A stretch of 64,000 nucleotides of DNA, taken from Artemia franciscana. Lineage: Eukaryota > Arthropoda > Branchiopoda > Anostraca > Artemiidae. How positions within the stretch are numbered: position 1 is the stretch's first letter; each line of letters begins with the position of its first letter. The stretch spans positions 57,424,675 through 57,488,674 of the forward strand of contig NC_088867.1 of NCBI RefSeq assembly GCF_032884065.1. The letters run 5' to 3'. The position numbers and the translations under genes were made by a program. Of this stretch, positions 20,711-32,720 are shown piece after piece. The notes below the pieces were generated by a model. The model worked only from the letters and a program-made list of their open reading frames with translations, made no database searches and had not been told where the DNA came from.

Positions 20711-23390
20711 TGTAAGACAGCTAATATAGGAAGATTGTGTCAGAATAAAACATAAAATCGTATTTAATCTGCTGGGTTTTATCAATCATTCTTATAGTCC
20801 CTACTCGAAACTTGCATCCAAAGAGCTAAAATAAACTTTAAGCAATGCCTTAAATTACCGGTTTTTCTGAGGATTTATGAAGTTTTTTGTTGATTAGCCC
20901 GCACTAGACATCACCACCCTTACTTACGGCAACTTACGTTCATTCTATGCTTCCTTTCATTCACTCTTTTCATTTTTCTTCATTTTAAGTTTCCTTCTCT
21001 TATGGATTTCTGCTTGATTTATCAAAATTATTTTGCTCAAACTAAGAGTTTATGTAAAATCTTTTGGATTTTACTTTTTGGTTCTCGTTTGGTTTGAACT
21101 TTTTGCTTTTTATGCAAAACTTCCTGTTTTCAATTACATAATTCAAAAGAGGCCATTAACCATTTTTATTTAAAGGGCAGTTAATAATCTTGTCAACAGA
21201 AAAAAAATCGGCTTATGTAATTTAAAATGCATTATGGTGCAAATATTAAATATTAGTGGAGAACACTTTCTGTTTGATTTTTTCAACTTTTATCATGACC
21301 ACATTTATGGACAAGCAGGGCTTTACCGTATGCAAGGTGCAATACATTAAAACAGATTGGACTAATTGACAGTGTTTTCAGATCGACGCTGTTTTGAGGT
21401 AAAGAATTCTCTATACTTTTTTACTGATACTGACAAATATCCTTAGAAATGGAGACACAACCTAGGTTTCCCGGTACCCACAGGTATATCTTGTGGAGAC
21501 AGAAAAGTTATTTATTGCCAAGAGGGTCAGTTTCCAAAAATCAAAGACAGAGAGAACACACAAAAAAATCAGTTAGTCAGTCAAAGATCGTGCAACACCC
21601 TGGTTTCATCTTTGGAGGTAATGCTGTAAAGAATATTGATTAATCCCATCTCCTCAAAAATATATTTTCACCATCCATTCACACGGTAGATATTTTCGAA
21701 TGGGTTTGTTCCTTCTGGGCAAGAAAGCATGGTGAAATTATACCTTCTATGGACACAATGCCATCCATCTCAATTATACTTCTCTGCAAATTTTACACAA
21801 AGCTTGTTCCCAAAAATGAATGCCCGTGTTCTGCAGAGCTCATAGAAAGCTGTTTATACTCCTCCAAAAGATTAATAATACGGCTTCTAGAGATATAACA
21901 GGGTGTCAATGGATATTCTTCTGAGTACCCACCATTCTTACTAGCTATATACTAGTATCACTGTTACGGTAGGTAAAGAAACACCTCACAAGGGATAGTC
22001 AATTCCTATGTTTAGACAGCCTGATTGCACTAAAGTCATTGCTAAAAAAATACTACTGTTGCCAACAATCTATGAAAAGGGGTTGAGCCTTATATCTCGA
22101 ATCGGCAAAAAATTGTTATAAAGGGTATTTTCAATTACAACAGCAGAAAGAACTTGTTTCAGAAAGAGCAAGCTTATGAAAAATACTGTTGCACTTATGC
22201 TATAAATAATTAACGCTTAGTGCTATAACCTCTTTTGTTCTAGAGTTACTTTCGATTTACAATCAACTCAAAATCTATTATAACCAAATTTTCATGAGTT
22301 TTAGAGACCGAAAGCGTTAAGTACAGGTCTCCCCCACAGTCAAAAGTATAACGTCTTTTCAACAATCGACGGTTTAAAAGGCGTTTTATATATTTTTTTG
22401 CTAATCTTCAACATTTTGTAAAATGTCATAAAATGTATGACATATTTCCACGACCTTACTGCATAGTTCTTTTGAAGGACGATAAAAATTCTTCTTCAAT
22501 AATTTTATTAGGTTCTTAAAAGTTTCCTCTAGGCTTCTCATACAAGCCTAGATACTCATGAAAACGCCCAAAGATTTTTTGGGGTTAGGATGCTCATCCA
22601 TAGACCAGAAGCTATCGTCAACGCAAAAGTACTGTATACACAGTTATTTGATTTAAAAATTCAATGCATGAAAACGATGTATTTTCGCGAAAGAAAAGAC
22701 ACAATTTTAGAGATCAGAGCGGGCATAAGTCGAATCCTCTAAGTTAACAATCTTAAACCAAACAGACTAAATTGAATGAAGAAATCCAGCACAAAAAGAA
22801 ACGGAAAAGGTCATTAATATGAGTTGTGCAACCCTCATTTAACTCTCCAAAACAATTAGTAGCATTGCCTCTTCAATGAATACACAATATATTTTCAATT
22901 GAAATTATTCTTTACCCGATGGTCAATATATTTGAAAGAATGAATTATTTTAGTCATTTTATGATTATTATTACTTCGCCATTAGTAAGCATATAGATAC
23001 AGTAAACCCTGGCATTGGGGTTTTTGGACAAGCAAGATCCCCTTTCCTACTTTTATCAGGTTCACTCTATATATAAAAAAGTCCTAGCTACATTTTTTAA
23101 GTTTAGCATTAATCTGCAAATATAAAATGGCGGGCCCAAAATAGGTCTGTCGATACTGTTTTTGAAACATAACCACAATATCACTTTTCCTTCATGGCCA
23201 TCCCCTTCTTAAAAGGGGATGCTTAAAGTTGAAAGTATACAATAGTTGTTCGTGTATAGTAAGTGCTCTTCATAAATTGTTTTGATAAACATAGTTATGT
23301 ATTTATTTTAATTTTCTCTATCTTGTACTCCGTCCCTATGAACTATCCCTAGCTCTAAGAACAACAAGCAGTTTGCAAGAATACAAAGAA
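20711..23390. other. No recognisable gene
   Basis: About 2.7 kb without a convincing exon, RNA gene or window-wide repeat. AT-rich throughout. Confidence 0.5.
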
Positions 23391-23950
23391 ACAATATTTT
23401 ATTGATTAAATTTATATTAAAGTATAAAATAAAAAAATGTTGTTGTATGTTGAGTCAGGAAGAGGTTCTTTGGCAGGAGCAGAGGCCACATAATTGCACA
23501 GCTTCAATGAGCAGTAAATTCGTTAGGTGAAGGATGAGCAAAAAATTGAAGCAAAATTGATTACAAATTTATGGAGGGTTCTATTTTTTTAGTAAAATAT
23601 AAAAGGGGAGCAAAAAAAAATATACGCGAATTTTACTGAGATTCTATTTAACTTGAGGTTTAGAACCCTTGTTTTTTTTTATTTAAACTTTAAAATTATA
23701 AGAAACCAGTTCTGCTGCACTGTCTTTTTATGTAAAAATAAGCGTCTATACACAAAAGGACGAATGCAACAGAGAACAGGCTTATACAGAGAGTTCCGAA
23801 ATTTACTGCCCAGCTACTTCATTATCTAGAAAAGAAAAGAAAAGTCAATCATTTGCAGACAATAGACAATATGTTTTTCCGAACTAAAAAATTTATAAAA
23901 GGGTAAATATTGAAGACTGGCTAAAAACATTACAAGAGCGAAAACCTCAA
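23391..23950 (-). repeat. Paralogous segment, copy 2
   Basis: Counterpart of 15241-15800, in the same orientation and order of landmarks, with many substitutions and small indels. See the exon remnant at 23690-23825. Confidence 0.7.
23690..23825 (-). pseudogene. Decayed paralogue of the terminal membrane exon
   Basis: Has the same strong acceptor (cttttcttttcttttctag, AG at 23826-23827) and starts the same way (LGSKFRNSLYK against LSSKFRSSLIL), but the frame then shifts, so the membrane helix is seen only in another frame (LFSVAFVLLCI). The AAATAAA at the end is kept. Confidence 0.45.
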
Positions 23951-24296
23951 AATGGTTGCGATGTCTGGTCAAGACCTTTTTTCTTCACATGTAATTATGC
24001 TTGCTATTAACAAATCCTTTTAGACTTTCCTGGAACATTTTGTGATATAGGAAAAGCACAGATACAAATGTGTTCCTTAAAACTGAATTAGTCAATACGA
24101 GATAAATGCTAAATGTGAAAATGAGCACTACCTAAGGAGGGGCGGGGGTAGCATGGATTAGTTTTTGGCGGAAAAGAAATTTTCTGGGCAAAAACTTTCA
24201 TGGGTAGATAAGGTGTGATTTAAAAAATTTACATTTTCTAAGAGCCCCAAAAGATAAAACCATCGAAAAAGTGATGACGAACTAATATATTATACA
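23951..24296. other. No recognisable gene
   Basis: AT-rich; no feature supported. Confidence 0.5.
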
Positions 24297-24319
24297 ATAT
24301 ATATATATATATATATATA
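24297..24319. repeat. (AT)n microsatellite
   Basis: Perfect AT run directly beyond the 3' end of the Helitron. Confidence 0.95.
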
Positions 24320-24691
24320 CTAGCTGTTGGGGTGGCGCTTCGCGCCACCCCAACACCTAGTTGGTGGGGGCGCTTCGCGCCCCCCCCAAGCCCCCCCGCG
24401 CGCGTAAGTCGTTACGCGCCATAATAGTTACGCGCCATTGTAGTTGTGTCCCTATGTCCCACCTGTGAATATAGATAGATATATATATATGGTTTTAACT
24501 ACGTAAAACTTGCGAATATACAACATTCTTTGCTGTCCCATTGTCTTTGCATATAAATAGATTGTCAGGTTTACCGACTCTTGAACATGCAACATATAAT
24601 GGTCCATGGGAAAACAATCTGTATTCAGATCTATACCTCATGATTCTAATGATTGCCCTTGAGCTTTGTTGATGGTGATTGCTAATCGACC
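24320..24691 (-). mobile_element. Helitron 3' end with C-terminus of its Pif1-type helicase
   Basis: Minus strand, 24691-24495: LAITINKAQGQS (helicase motif of the TxNKxQG type), then after one frame change FSHGPLYVACSRVGKP and NGTAKNVVYSQVLRS, ending at TAA (24495-24497). This is the end of the RepHel helicase: motif VI (YVACSR) and the C-terminal NVVY block. Beyond the stop come two GC-rich hairpins, gttggggtggcgc/gcgccaccccaac at 24326-24354 and another at 24363-24390, and the terminus CTAG (24323-24320) followed by T, the canonical Helitron 3' end (hairpin, CTRR, insertion before T). Rep domain and 5' end are not present; the helicase is interrupted at 24691 by a minisatellite. Confidence 0.85.
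24326..24354 (-). other. Helitron 3'-terminal hairpin
   Basis: Perfect 13-bp stem (gttggggtggcgc) with a 3-base loop, two bases from the terminal CTAG. Confidence 0.9.
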
Positions 24692-24840
24692 ATTCCCTGT
24701 CCCGGTGTCCCGGTCGTCATTTACATCCCCCTGTTTCCCCCGGTGTCCCCGTTGTAGTTGTGTCCCTGTGTCCCGGTCGTCATTTATATTCCCTGTGTCC
24801 CGGGTCCCGGTCGTCATTTGTATCCCGGTGTCCCGGTCTG
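24692..24840. repeat. GC-rich minisatellite (tgtcccggtcgtcattt units)
   Basis: Imperfect units of about 20-40 bases with the words gtgtcccggtcgtcattt and tgtcccggt repeated. It abuts the broken helicase and the assembly gap, and the same phrase (gttgtgtccctatgtccc) occurs in the Helitron tail at 24440, so it probably grew from Helitron sequence. Confidence 0.8.
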
Positions 24841-24872
24841 TATATACATTCGTTTTTTAGTTTTGTTTTTCT

Positions 24873-24972
24873 NNNNNNNNNNNNNNNNNNNNNNNNNNNN
24901 NNNNNNNNNNNNNNNNNNNNNNNNNNNNNNNNNNNNNNNNNNNNNNNNNNNNNNNNNNNNNNNNNNNNNNNN
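24873..24972. other. Assembly gap (100 N)
   Basis: Exactly 100 N, the usual placeholder for a gap of unknown size. Open frames across it are meaningless. Confidence 1.
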
Positions 24973-26020
24973 AAACTTTGACCAGTGTTTACATATAGTA
25001 ATGGTTATTGGGAAGTGTATGGACGTTTTCAGGTGAATTTTTTGCTTGGGGGAGAGGGCGGGTTGAGGGGAGGGAGTTATGTGGGGAGAACCTTCCATGG
25101 AGGAATTATTCATGGGTGAAGAGAATTTCCATGAAGGAGGCGCAGAATTTTCCAGCATTTAAAAAAAAATGAAAAAATATATATGAAAAACTTTTTTCAA
25201 CTGAAAGTAAGGAGCAGCATTAAAACTTAAAACGAACAGAAATTATTACGCATATGAGGGGTTCACTTCCTTCTAATACCTCGCTCTTTACGCTAAAAAG
25301 TGTTTTTAGTAATTTCAACTATTTATTCTACGGCCTTAGTGATTCAGGGGCCATTCTTAAGGAATTTGGACTAAAAGTAAACTTTAATGTGAAGAGCAAG
25401 GTATTCACGGGGGGGGGGGGGGGTAGCAAACACCCTCATATAAGCAGTAAAACATTCGAATATAGAAGTTCATTACGTAAGTTAATTCGTAAGTTGCGCA
25501 TGTTTTTACTAATAAAAACATTCGTATAAAATTAAAAGTTATAGTCGCCGTTTTAAGTAGCCGAAAATTGTAGGGTAACTAGACCTCCTCCCCCGCTCCT
25601 ATTTAAAAAAAATTGTCCGATTAAAACTATGAGAAAGCCATTTAGCCCCCCAAAAAAATATGCAAATTTTGTTTTAATTATTCCTGTGCGGAGAGCCAAA
25701 ATCAAAACATGCATTAATTCAATAACCTTCAGAAATTAAATAAAAAAAAAGTTTTTTTTAACTGAAAGTAAGGAGCGACACTAAAACTGAAAACGAACAA
25801 AATTACTCCCTATATGAAAGGGGCTGTTCTCTCTTCAACATCCCGCTCTTTCCGCTAAAGTTTTTTTATGTTTGAAAAAGTAGAGTGGAGAGAAAGAGTC
25901 AAACTTTAGCGTAAAGAGCGGGGTGTTGAAGAAAGAAAAGCTCCTTTCATATACGGAGTAATTTCTGTTCGTTTTAAGTTTTAATGTAGCTCCTTACTTT
26001 CAGTAAAAAAAAAACTTGTT
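24973..26020 (+). repeat. Foldback-family composite, copy 2 (end of X, B, A modules)
   Basis: 24973-25190 is the end of module X (tttacatatagtaatggtta). 25190-25750 is module B (cctcgctctttacgctaaaa to a matching inverted gtgaagagcaaggtatt). 25750-26016 is module A, an almost perfect hairpin: gtaaggagcgacactaaaac and tatatgaaaggggctg on the left arm are mirrored by gctcctttcatatacggag and atgtagctccttactttcag on the right. No coding capacity. Confidence 0.85.
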
Positions 26021-27529
26021 TTTTTATTTAATCAACTCTAAGAATCCATATTCTAACTTTCGTGATGTGTTATATATTTATAATTCATCACTATATTTTT
26101 CTGGGTTTTTAAACACGGGGCAATATTAACATCTTGCAAGCACATGTAGCTTTTTTTCTCGTAATTTTCTGGTTATTATTTGATATTCAAAAACAATTTT
26201 TCATGGGGAAGTTTAAAAGATCATCTCTTTTTTTGATGTTGAATGTAAAAACTTTAGATTGCAGTTTAACTTACGACTTATGCCAATAAAATACACTCTC
26301 AGCATTAGTTACAGAAATGTAGAACTGAGCGAAAAATTTATAAATAACTTATTAAAGAAAGAAAAGAAAATTAAAGAATAAGGAAATCAGCAAATCATGG
26401 ACATGATCATACCTCCCATCCCATGGAAGGATTATGGATCAAAAGGGACAAGGGGAGGGGGTAGGGTTAACTGGGGACCATAGATGGGCTCGTGATGTAG
26501 GCTATCACGGATTACGGTGCTGCACTGGTCAAGGAATATTGTGGTCCAGGATGGGGGGTGTTAGGGGGGGACCACTGATCATGAAGAATCTAGATTTCAA
26601 AAAGTCAACGAGGGGCAGGGTTTTTGATAGTTCGTTATGGACAATTGAGGGGCAATACTGAACTGTCAATAATACTACCCCTCTCCTCCATGTTTGCTAA
26701 GAATAAGACAAAACTCTCTAGGATTACTAAACCTATCAGTAGTTGGTCCATAAGCCACTACATTCCTCTTGTTAGACAGACTTTATTTTGTTCACTATTG
26801 TATGCAATTCAAAATATGTTTAATTAATAAGACCAAAATGGTCTATTTAAAGTTTATATGCAAATCCAAGACACTTGACCCGCCTTTCTTTCAACCAATC
26901 AAATTGAACGTCACGTATAACAGTTCAAAATAAAAACCGGCCAAGCATGTTTGGACCGGATAGACACGTTTGGGCCGGTTGAATTTGTAAGTTTCGATGT
27001 TTCAAGTTTCATTGTAAAGAAAAACTCAGAAGACTTGTTGTCTAACAGTTTAAAATTAACCCCTTAACAACTTCTGGACCAGTTAAACACGTTAGGACGA
27101 AGTATACTACTCTTAGTGCTTAGTAACACCAGGAAGAAAAAATGACTGAATCGTCAAACTACTAAAGAGGAAAAGAATGGTGGTTATGGCCCGTGAAAAA
27201 CATTATGACAATAGGAGAATAGATGGCAGCAGTGGAGAAGTAAAGACCACAGTGCCGATGGCCCTTTAACAAAATATTATGCCATTATACTACTTCTATT
27301 GTGCCCTTTTGACATCCCTAACGCAATTAGTGTATGTTTTTTTTTAATCCCCCGAAACATTTCTTAAGAGTTCTACCTTAATACTCTTAACCGTTTTCGA
27401 GACCCAAGATCAAACATACCAACTTTTCTCAATAAACGCCCTTATATATAAATAACCATCCTTTTCCTAATGATGAATTCTTAAAGTAAAAAGGGAAAAT
27501 TGCAAAATTTACTAGTATTGCCCTGTGAG
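26021..27529. other. No recognisable gene
   Basis: AT-rich with a GA/GGG-rich patch at 26440-26600. Short open frames look random. Nothing supported. Confidence 0.5.
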
Positions 27530-28490
27530 CTGTGGGAGGAATTACATCCCTGGTGGCATATTTACTAGACCTTTTGATTATTTTTGACAAAATCCGTTTT
27601 TGAAATTTTGATCAATGGTGATGAGAGAAGGAATCTAAAAAGGGCGAGAGGTCATGGTTACCCTCAAACCACTCTCTAACATTTCCCTCAAGATGCCCTG
27701 GAATTTTTAGCTTAATAACCTAAATCATTCCTTAGATATTGCTCATACACCCCTCTGACAACAGCATGCATATAGCATGTTTTTTATTGTGTTTAGCATC
27801 CCTCTCAAAGCTGGAGGGATTTTGTCATCCTCATGGACAGAATTACTTGACCCTCAGACTATTTGGAACAAGATCTAGCATTTCAATTTTTTTTTTAACA
27901 AATCTCTGGAGGGAAGGCAACTAAAAAGGGATAGGAGGGGGGCTGAAAGCCCTCCAACCACTCCTCAACGTTCCTCTCAACCTGTCCTGAAACATACAGC
28001 TTAATACCATCCATTCTTAAGATATTGCAAATCTTCTTTTTAATAAAAAAAGATGACCGTTATGCATTCTGATTTAGTTTAACATATCCCGCAACATTCT
28101 CCCCAGTTTCAACCTAATACCCTTAGCCGTTTTGGATACACTGAAAATCTAACATTTCCCTTTTTCTTAATGATAAATCCAGCATGTAAACAATGAGCAA
28201 AGTACATAATTTACAATCCTTCCCCCGGGGATGTGGAGGGAGGGGGTGTGGCATGTTTAAAGGCATTTGTATTAGACCCTTTAACGAGGTTAGACAAAAA
28301 GAAAACTTCAAAATTTCGATCAGTGTCGGGGAGCGGGGGCTTCTAAAAAGACCAAGGAAGGGAAAGGGTGGTTGCCCTCTAATCACTCTTCCGCATCCCC
28401 TTAATATACATTGGAAGTTTCAAATTAACACCCTCGGCCATTCTTTAGATATTACAGACATTCTTTTTTGACAATAATATAATACTTTAG
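27530..28490. repeat. Family C dispersed repeat
   Basis: Several degenerate units sharing agcttaataccatccattc-like, ttagatattgc and tgtgggaggaattacatcc-like phrases with 31930-32720, 33900-36340, 38700-39130 and 43590-44720. No protein. Confidence 0.6.
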
Positions 28491-28619
28491 AAACAAATAT
28501 GGGCTATATTTGCACATTAGGGGAGGGGGGTAGAGGTAGAAGGTGTCTTTTATCACGCTAGCTGAAAAAAAAAACTAACAAGAAACCGGTTATACGGTGC
28601 GTCAACGGATAAAAAACTC

Positions 28620-28784
28620 AACATAGGCGCCATAGAAAAATATCTTTTTTTCAAAAGGGAAAGGGAGGAAGGGCAGTTCCCCTCTAATCTTTTAGATCAC
28701 TTAAAAAGGGCCTTAGAACTTTTAATTTTCGTTCAAGGACACCCTCTCCCGATCTTCTACGGCCATTAATTCGCTAACATCATA

Positions 28785-28825
<41 letters not shown>

Positions 28826-29545
28826 CACATCTGTGATCTGCCTTCTGGCATAAAAAATAAATCAAAATCAAAAATATAAAAAGCAAAGCTCCACATTTTT
28901 ATATATAAAAGTTTGAAACTTCTGAAAGAGGGTTCTCTGATACGTTGAATCTGATGGTGTAATTTTCATTATGATTCCTTGACTTTTAGAAGGTGTTTCC
29001 ACCTTTTTTCAAAGCAAATTTTCTCAGGCTTGTAGTTTTTGATGAGTTACACTAAATTGATGAATCTATCAAACAGTTCAATAATAACCGAACTCTAAAA
29101 AACAGAATTTTGATACCAATAGTTACATCAACAGAATAGAATTTCGGTGCTGATTTTCAATATATTAGTTTCATCAAGTTTAGTCATACCCTTTAAAAGT
29201 TACGAGCCTGAGAAAATTTGCCTTATTTTAGAAAATAGGCGGAAACACCCCCTAAGGGTCATAGAATCTTAACGAAAATCAAACCATCAGATTCAGCGTA
29301 TCCGACAACCTTACTGAATAAGTTTCAAGCTCCTATCTACAAAAATGTGAAATTTCGTATTTTTTGCCATAAGACAGATCATGGATGCGTGTTTATTTGC
29401 TTTTTTTTCTTCCAGGGGTGATCGTATCGACCCAGTGGTCCTAGAATATCGAGAGAGGACTCATTCTAATGGAAATTAAGTTCTAGTGCCTTCTTTAAGT
29501 GACCAGCAAATCGGAGGGCACCTAGGCCCCTTCCCACGCTCATTT
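28620..29545. repeat. Large inverted repeat (module X foldback)
   Basis: Left arm 28620-29000 and right arm 29190-29545 are reverse complements with divergence: for example aaatacacacatctgtgatc (left) against gatcatggatgcgtgttta (right), and the gttgaatctgatggtgta/ccatcagattcagcgtat pair. An A35 run at 28787-28821 lies in the left arm. Confidence 0.8.
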
Positions 29546-31171
29546 TTTCCGAAAGTCACCGGATCAAAATTTTGGGATAGCCATTCTGTTCAGCATAGTC
29601 GAAAAACGTAATAACTATATCTTTGTGGACGATTTAATCCCCGAGAGTCCCCAGGGGAGGGATTGCAAGTTATAAACTTATGACCATTGTTTACATATAG
29701 TAATGATTATTGCGAAGTGTACAGCAATTTTCAGGGAGATTTTTTCGCGTTGAGGTGGGGGTGGGTCAGGGAAGGGGTTACGTTGGAAGATCTTTCCATG
29801 GAGGAATTTATCATGATGGGAAAAAATTTTCAGTAATGGGGCGCAGGGCTTTCTAGCATTATTAAAAAAAAAACAATGAGAAAATAAATAAAAAAAAGTT
29901 TTTTTTTTCAATTGGAAGTAAGGGGCAGCATTAAAACTTAAAACGAAGAGAAAATATTATGTATATAAGGGAATTTGTCTCCTCCATAATACCGTGCTCT
30001 TTACGCTAAAGTAGTTTTAGTAATTTCAACTATTTATTCTACGGCCTTTGTGATTCAGGGGTCATTCTTAAAGAATTGGGACGAAATTCAAGATTTAGTG
30101 TAAAGAGCGAGGTATTGACGAGGGAGCGAACCCCCTCACATACGTAATAAAAATATAAAAATATAGAAGTACGTCACGTTAGTTAATTCGTAAGTTTCAT
30201 ATATTTATTACTAATAAAACGTTCGTAAAAAAAACAAAAGTTCTCGTTGTATTTTTAAGTAACCAAAAATTGGTGGGCAACTAGGCCTCCTCCCCCAACC
30301 CTTTTTCAAAATCATCCTTTCAAAACTATGAGAAAGATATTTAGTCAAAAAAAAAATATTAATGTGCAAAATTTCTTTTTAAATATTCATTTGCAGTGAG
30401 CCAAATTCAAAACATGTATTAATTCAAAAACGTTCAGGAATTAAATTAAAAGAACACGTTTTTTTGGTCAATAATCCTATTACCTGAACAATTTTTTTGG
30501 GTTTTGAAACTATTGTTAATAGATGCATTTTGACTTTTTGAACATCTTTTGTCTCTTGCAAAATTACTGCAAACTCACCGTTATGGAGTTATTATATATT
30601 TGCACATTAGGGGGGGGGGGTAAAGCATAGCATATATTAAATACAGAAATGGTTAGTTTACTCATTTAATATATTCTATGCTTTACCCCCACCCCCCTGA
30701 TGTGCAAATATATAGCCCAAATTTGCTTCTAAACTATTACAGATTCGCGATTTCAAATATCCGTCAACGAAAACGGAAACGATTGCAATTTTAAATTTGT
30801 AAATACAGGATATTTGGGCCGGAATAACTCCATAACGGTGAGTTTGCGGTAGTTTTGAAAGAGAGAAAAGATGTTTCAAAAGTCAAAATGCATGTATTAA
30901 CAATAGTTTCATGATCCTAAACAATTGTTCAGGTAATAGGAACATAGACCGTTTTTTTTAACTGCAAGTAAGGAGCGACATTAAAACTTAAAACGAACAC
31001 AAATTATTCCGTATATGAAAGGGGTTGTCCCCTCCTCAACGCCTCGCTCTTTACACTAAAGTTTTTATATTGTTTTCAAAAGTAGAGTTGTGACAGAGTC
31101 AAACTTTAGCGTAAAGAGCGAGGCGTTGAGGAGGGGACAACCCCTTTCATATACGAAAAAATTTCTGGGTA
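29546..31171 (+). repeat. Foldback-family composite, copy 3 (X, B, nested foldback, A)
   Basis: Module X to 29905, module B 29905-30455, then module A left arm from 30956 and a right arm that is cut at 31171. Between B and A sits a separate inverted repeat (30456-30955). Confidence 0.85.
30456..30955. repeat. Nested foldback inside the composite
   Basis: Left arm (30456-30620: attacctgaacaatt, taccatt-free segment, ctcaccgttatggagttatt, tttgcacattag) and right arm (30700-30955: gatgtgcaaatatatag, aataactccataacggtgag, aattgttcaggtaataggaa) pair in order, with a ~70-base centre holding a second short palindrome around the pyrimidine/G tract. Confidence 0.8.
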
Positions 31172-31929
31172 AAATTCTAGTTGTGGCTTCTTGCTATCTC
31201 AGAAAGGGGTTAGGTTTTACTCAGTTACTATTAAGCCGAGTTATTTACAGCTCTTTATTACAAACTGTTTGCTACATCATAAAGACGGGAAAAACCAATG
31301 TTCTGAGCTTAAGCCCTTTTGATTTTCAGGACATAATTACTCTCATGATACTGGCACTTGAAAGTTGATCATTGCTCCAATTAAGAGCTGAATACATTGT
31401 TGGTGCTTCTGACGGTTTTTATTTTATACAAAGCTATGACAATAGCCTGACTCGTGTATCAGCCTGTCAATCTTTTAGGATAACGAGCAAAGTCAAATAT
31501 CACCTGAATGTTAATCCTTTGACAACTTAAAACTCTAGCTAGTCGCAATTCCTTTACATTAATACAAAGGTGAATCAAAGACCAGAGCCCAGAAGAAAAC
31601 TGAATACGCAATAGTTTTGGCATTGGTCAAAAGCTCCAAAAAGTGCCGATCCAAGGACATCTGGATACAAAGAACCGGAAATTCCACGAAATAATTAAAA
31701 GAAACATGAATCATAAAAGAAGGGAGAATTATTTGCATTAGATCCCTTTCGAGCAATTTTCAATCATGTATTTGTGCCAAAAAGATATAGAGTAAACATC
31801 AGAGTAAAATATGTTAATTTTGCAGTTCTGAATAAATCCAATAAATTTCCAAGCGTGAAACCACCACAAATTATCATCAATGAATAAATTAAATCCAAAA
31901 CTAGCAGAAACAACAATAAATAATAGTCT
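31172..31929. other. No recognisable gene
   Basis: No conserved protein or window-wide repeat recognised; short hydrophobic frames only. Confidence 0.5.
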
Positions 31930-32720
31930 ACATTTTCGGACAGTTCTACCTTAATGCCTTTAGCATTTTGAAAACTCAAGATAAGCTTATTTCAAAAACC
32001 AACCTTAAATATAGACATTGGGCAACTTACATAAAGCACAGCACTTAGCCCTGGAGCTGTGGGGAGTTTCGTCCTCCCCGAAGGAATTATTATTTGAGTG
32101 TTCGACTATTTTGCACAAGATAGCTCTTCCAAATTTTGGTAAATGAATAAATGATAATATGACAAACGAGGTATTTAAAATCAATGAATCAACAGAGGAT
32201 GTAGAACATTGAAGTATTATCTTCAGAAAACATTGAAAGAAAAATAATAGATAGGATTAATGCCACAATTGAGAAGAAATATAGCGATTAAAAACTTATT
32301 TTATTTTTGAGATTCATATCTATTATAGAAAAAACGTCAACTTTATTGTATCGTGGGCTCCCAATTTTAATGCTGAAACATTACATTACATTAATCCCTA
32401 ATTCCATACCAAGAAATAATCCTCTCTGGAAAAACAGTTATCAGGAATATATCCCCAGGGCTCTGTCGCGCTGTGTCTAACATTGTTATATGATCTTTGG
32501 ACTATTTTAAACAAAATTGCTATCCCAAAAGTCTGATTAGATGCGTATGAGGAATATAGGGCGTAAAAAAAGGAGCTATATACACTACAATCACTTTTGA
32601 CCCTTGAAAAGGGAACTAAAGCTTTCAATTTTCAATCATTTCAGACTCCTTCGAAAGTTTATACGGCCATCTTTTTCATAAGAACCTTACCTCCACGGCA
32701 TTGTTACATAGTCTTTGGAC
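31930..32720. repeat. Family C dispersed repeat
   Basis: Units carry agttctaccttaatgcctt, cacttagccctggagctgtg and ctttggactattttaaac, matching other family C blocks. Confidence 0.6.

Noticed and set aside
24666-25158. Open frames across the N gap
   Set aside because: They run through undefined bases and a minisatellite; no coding support.
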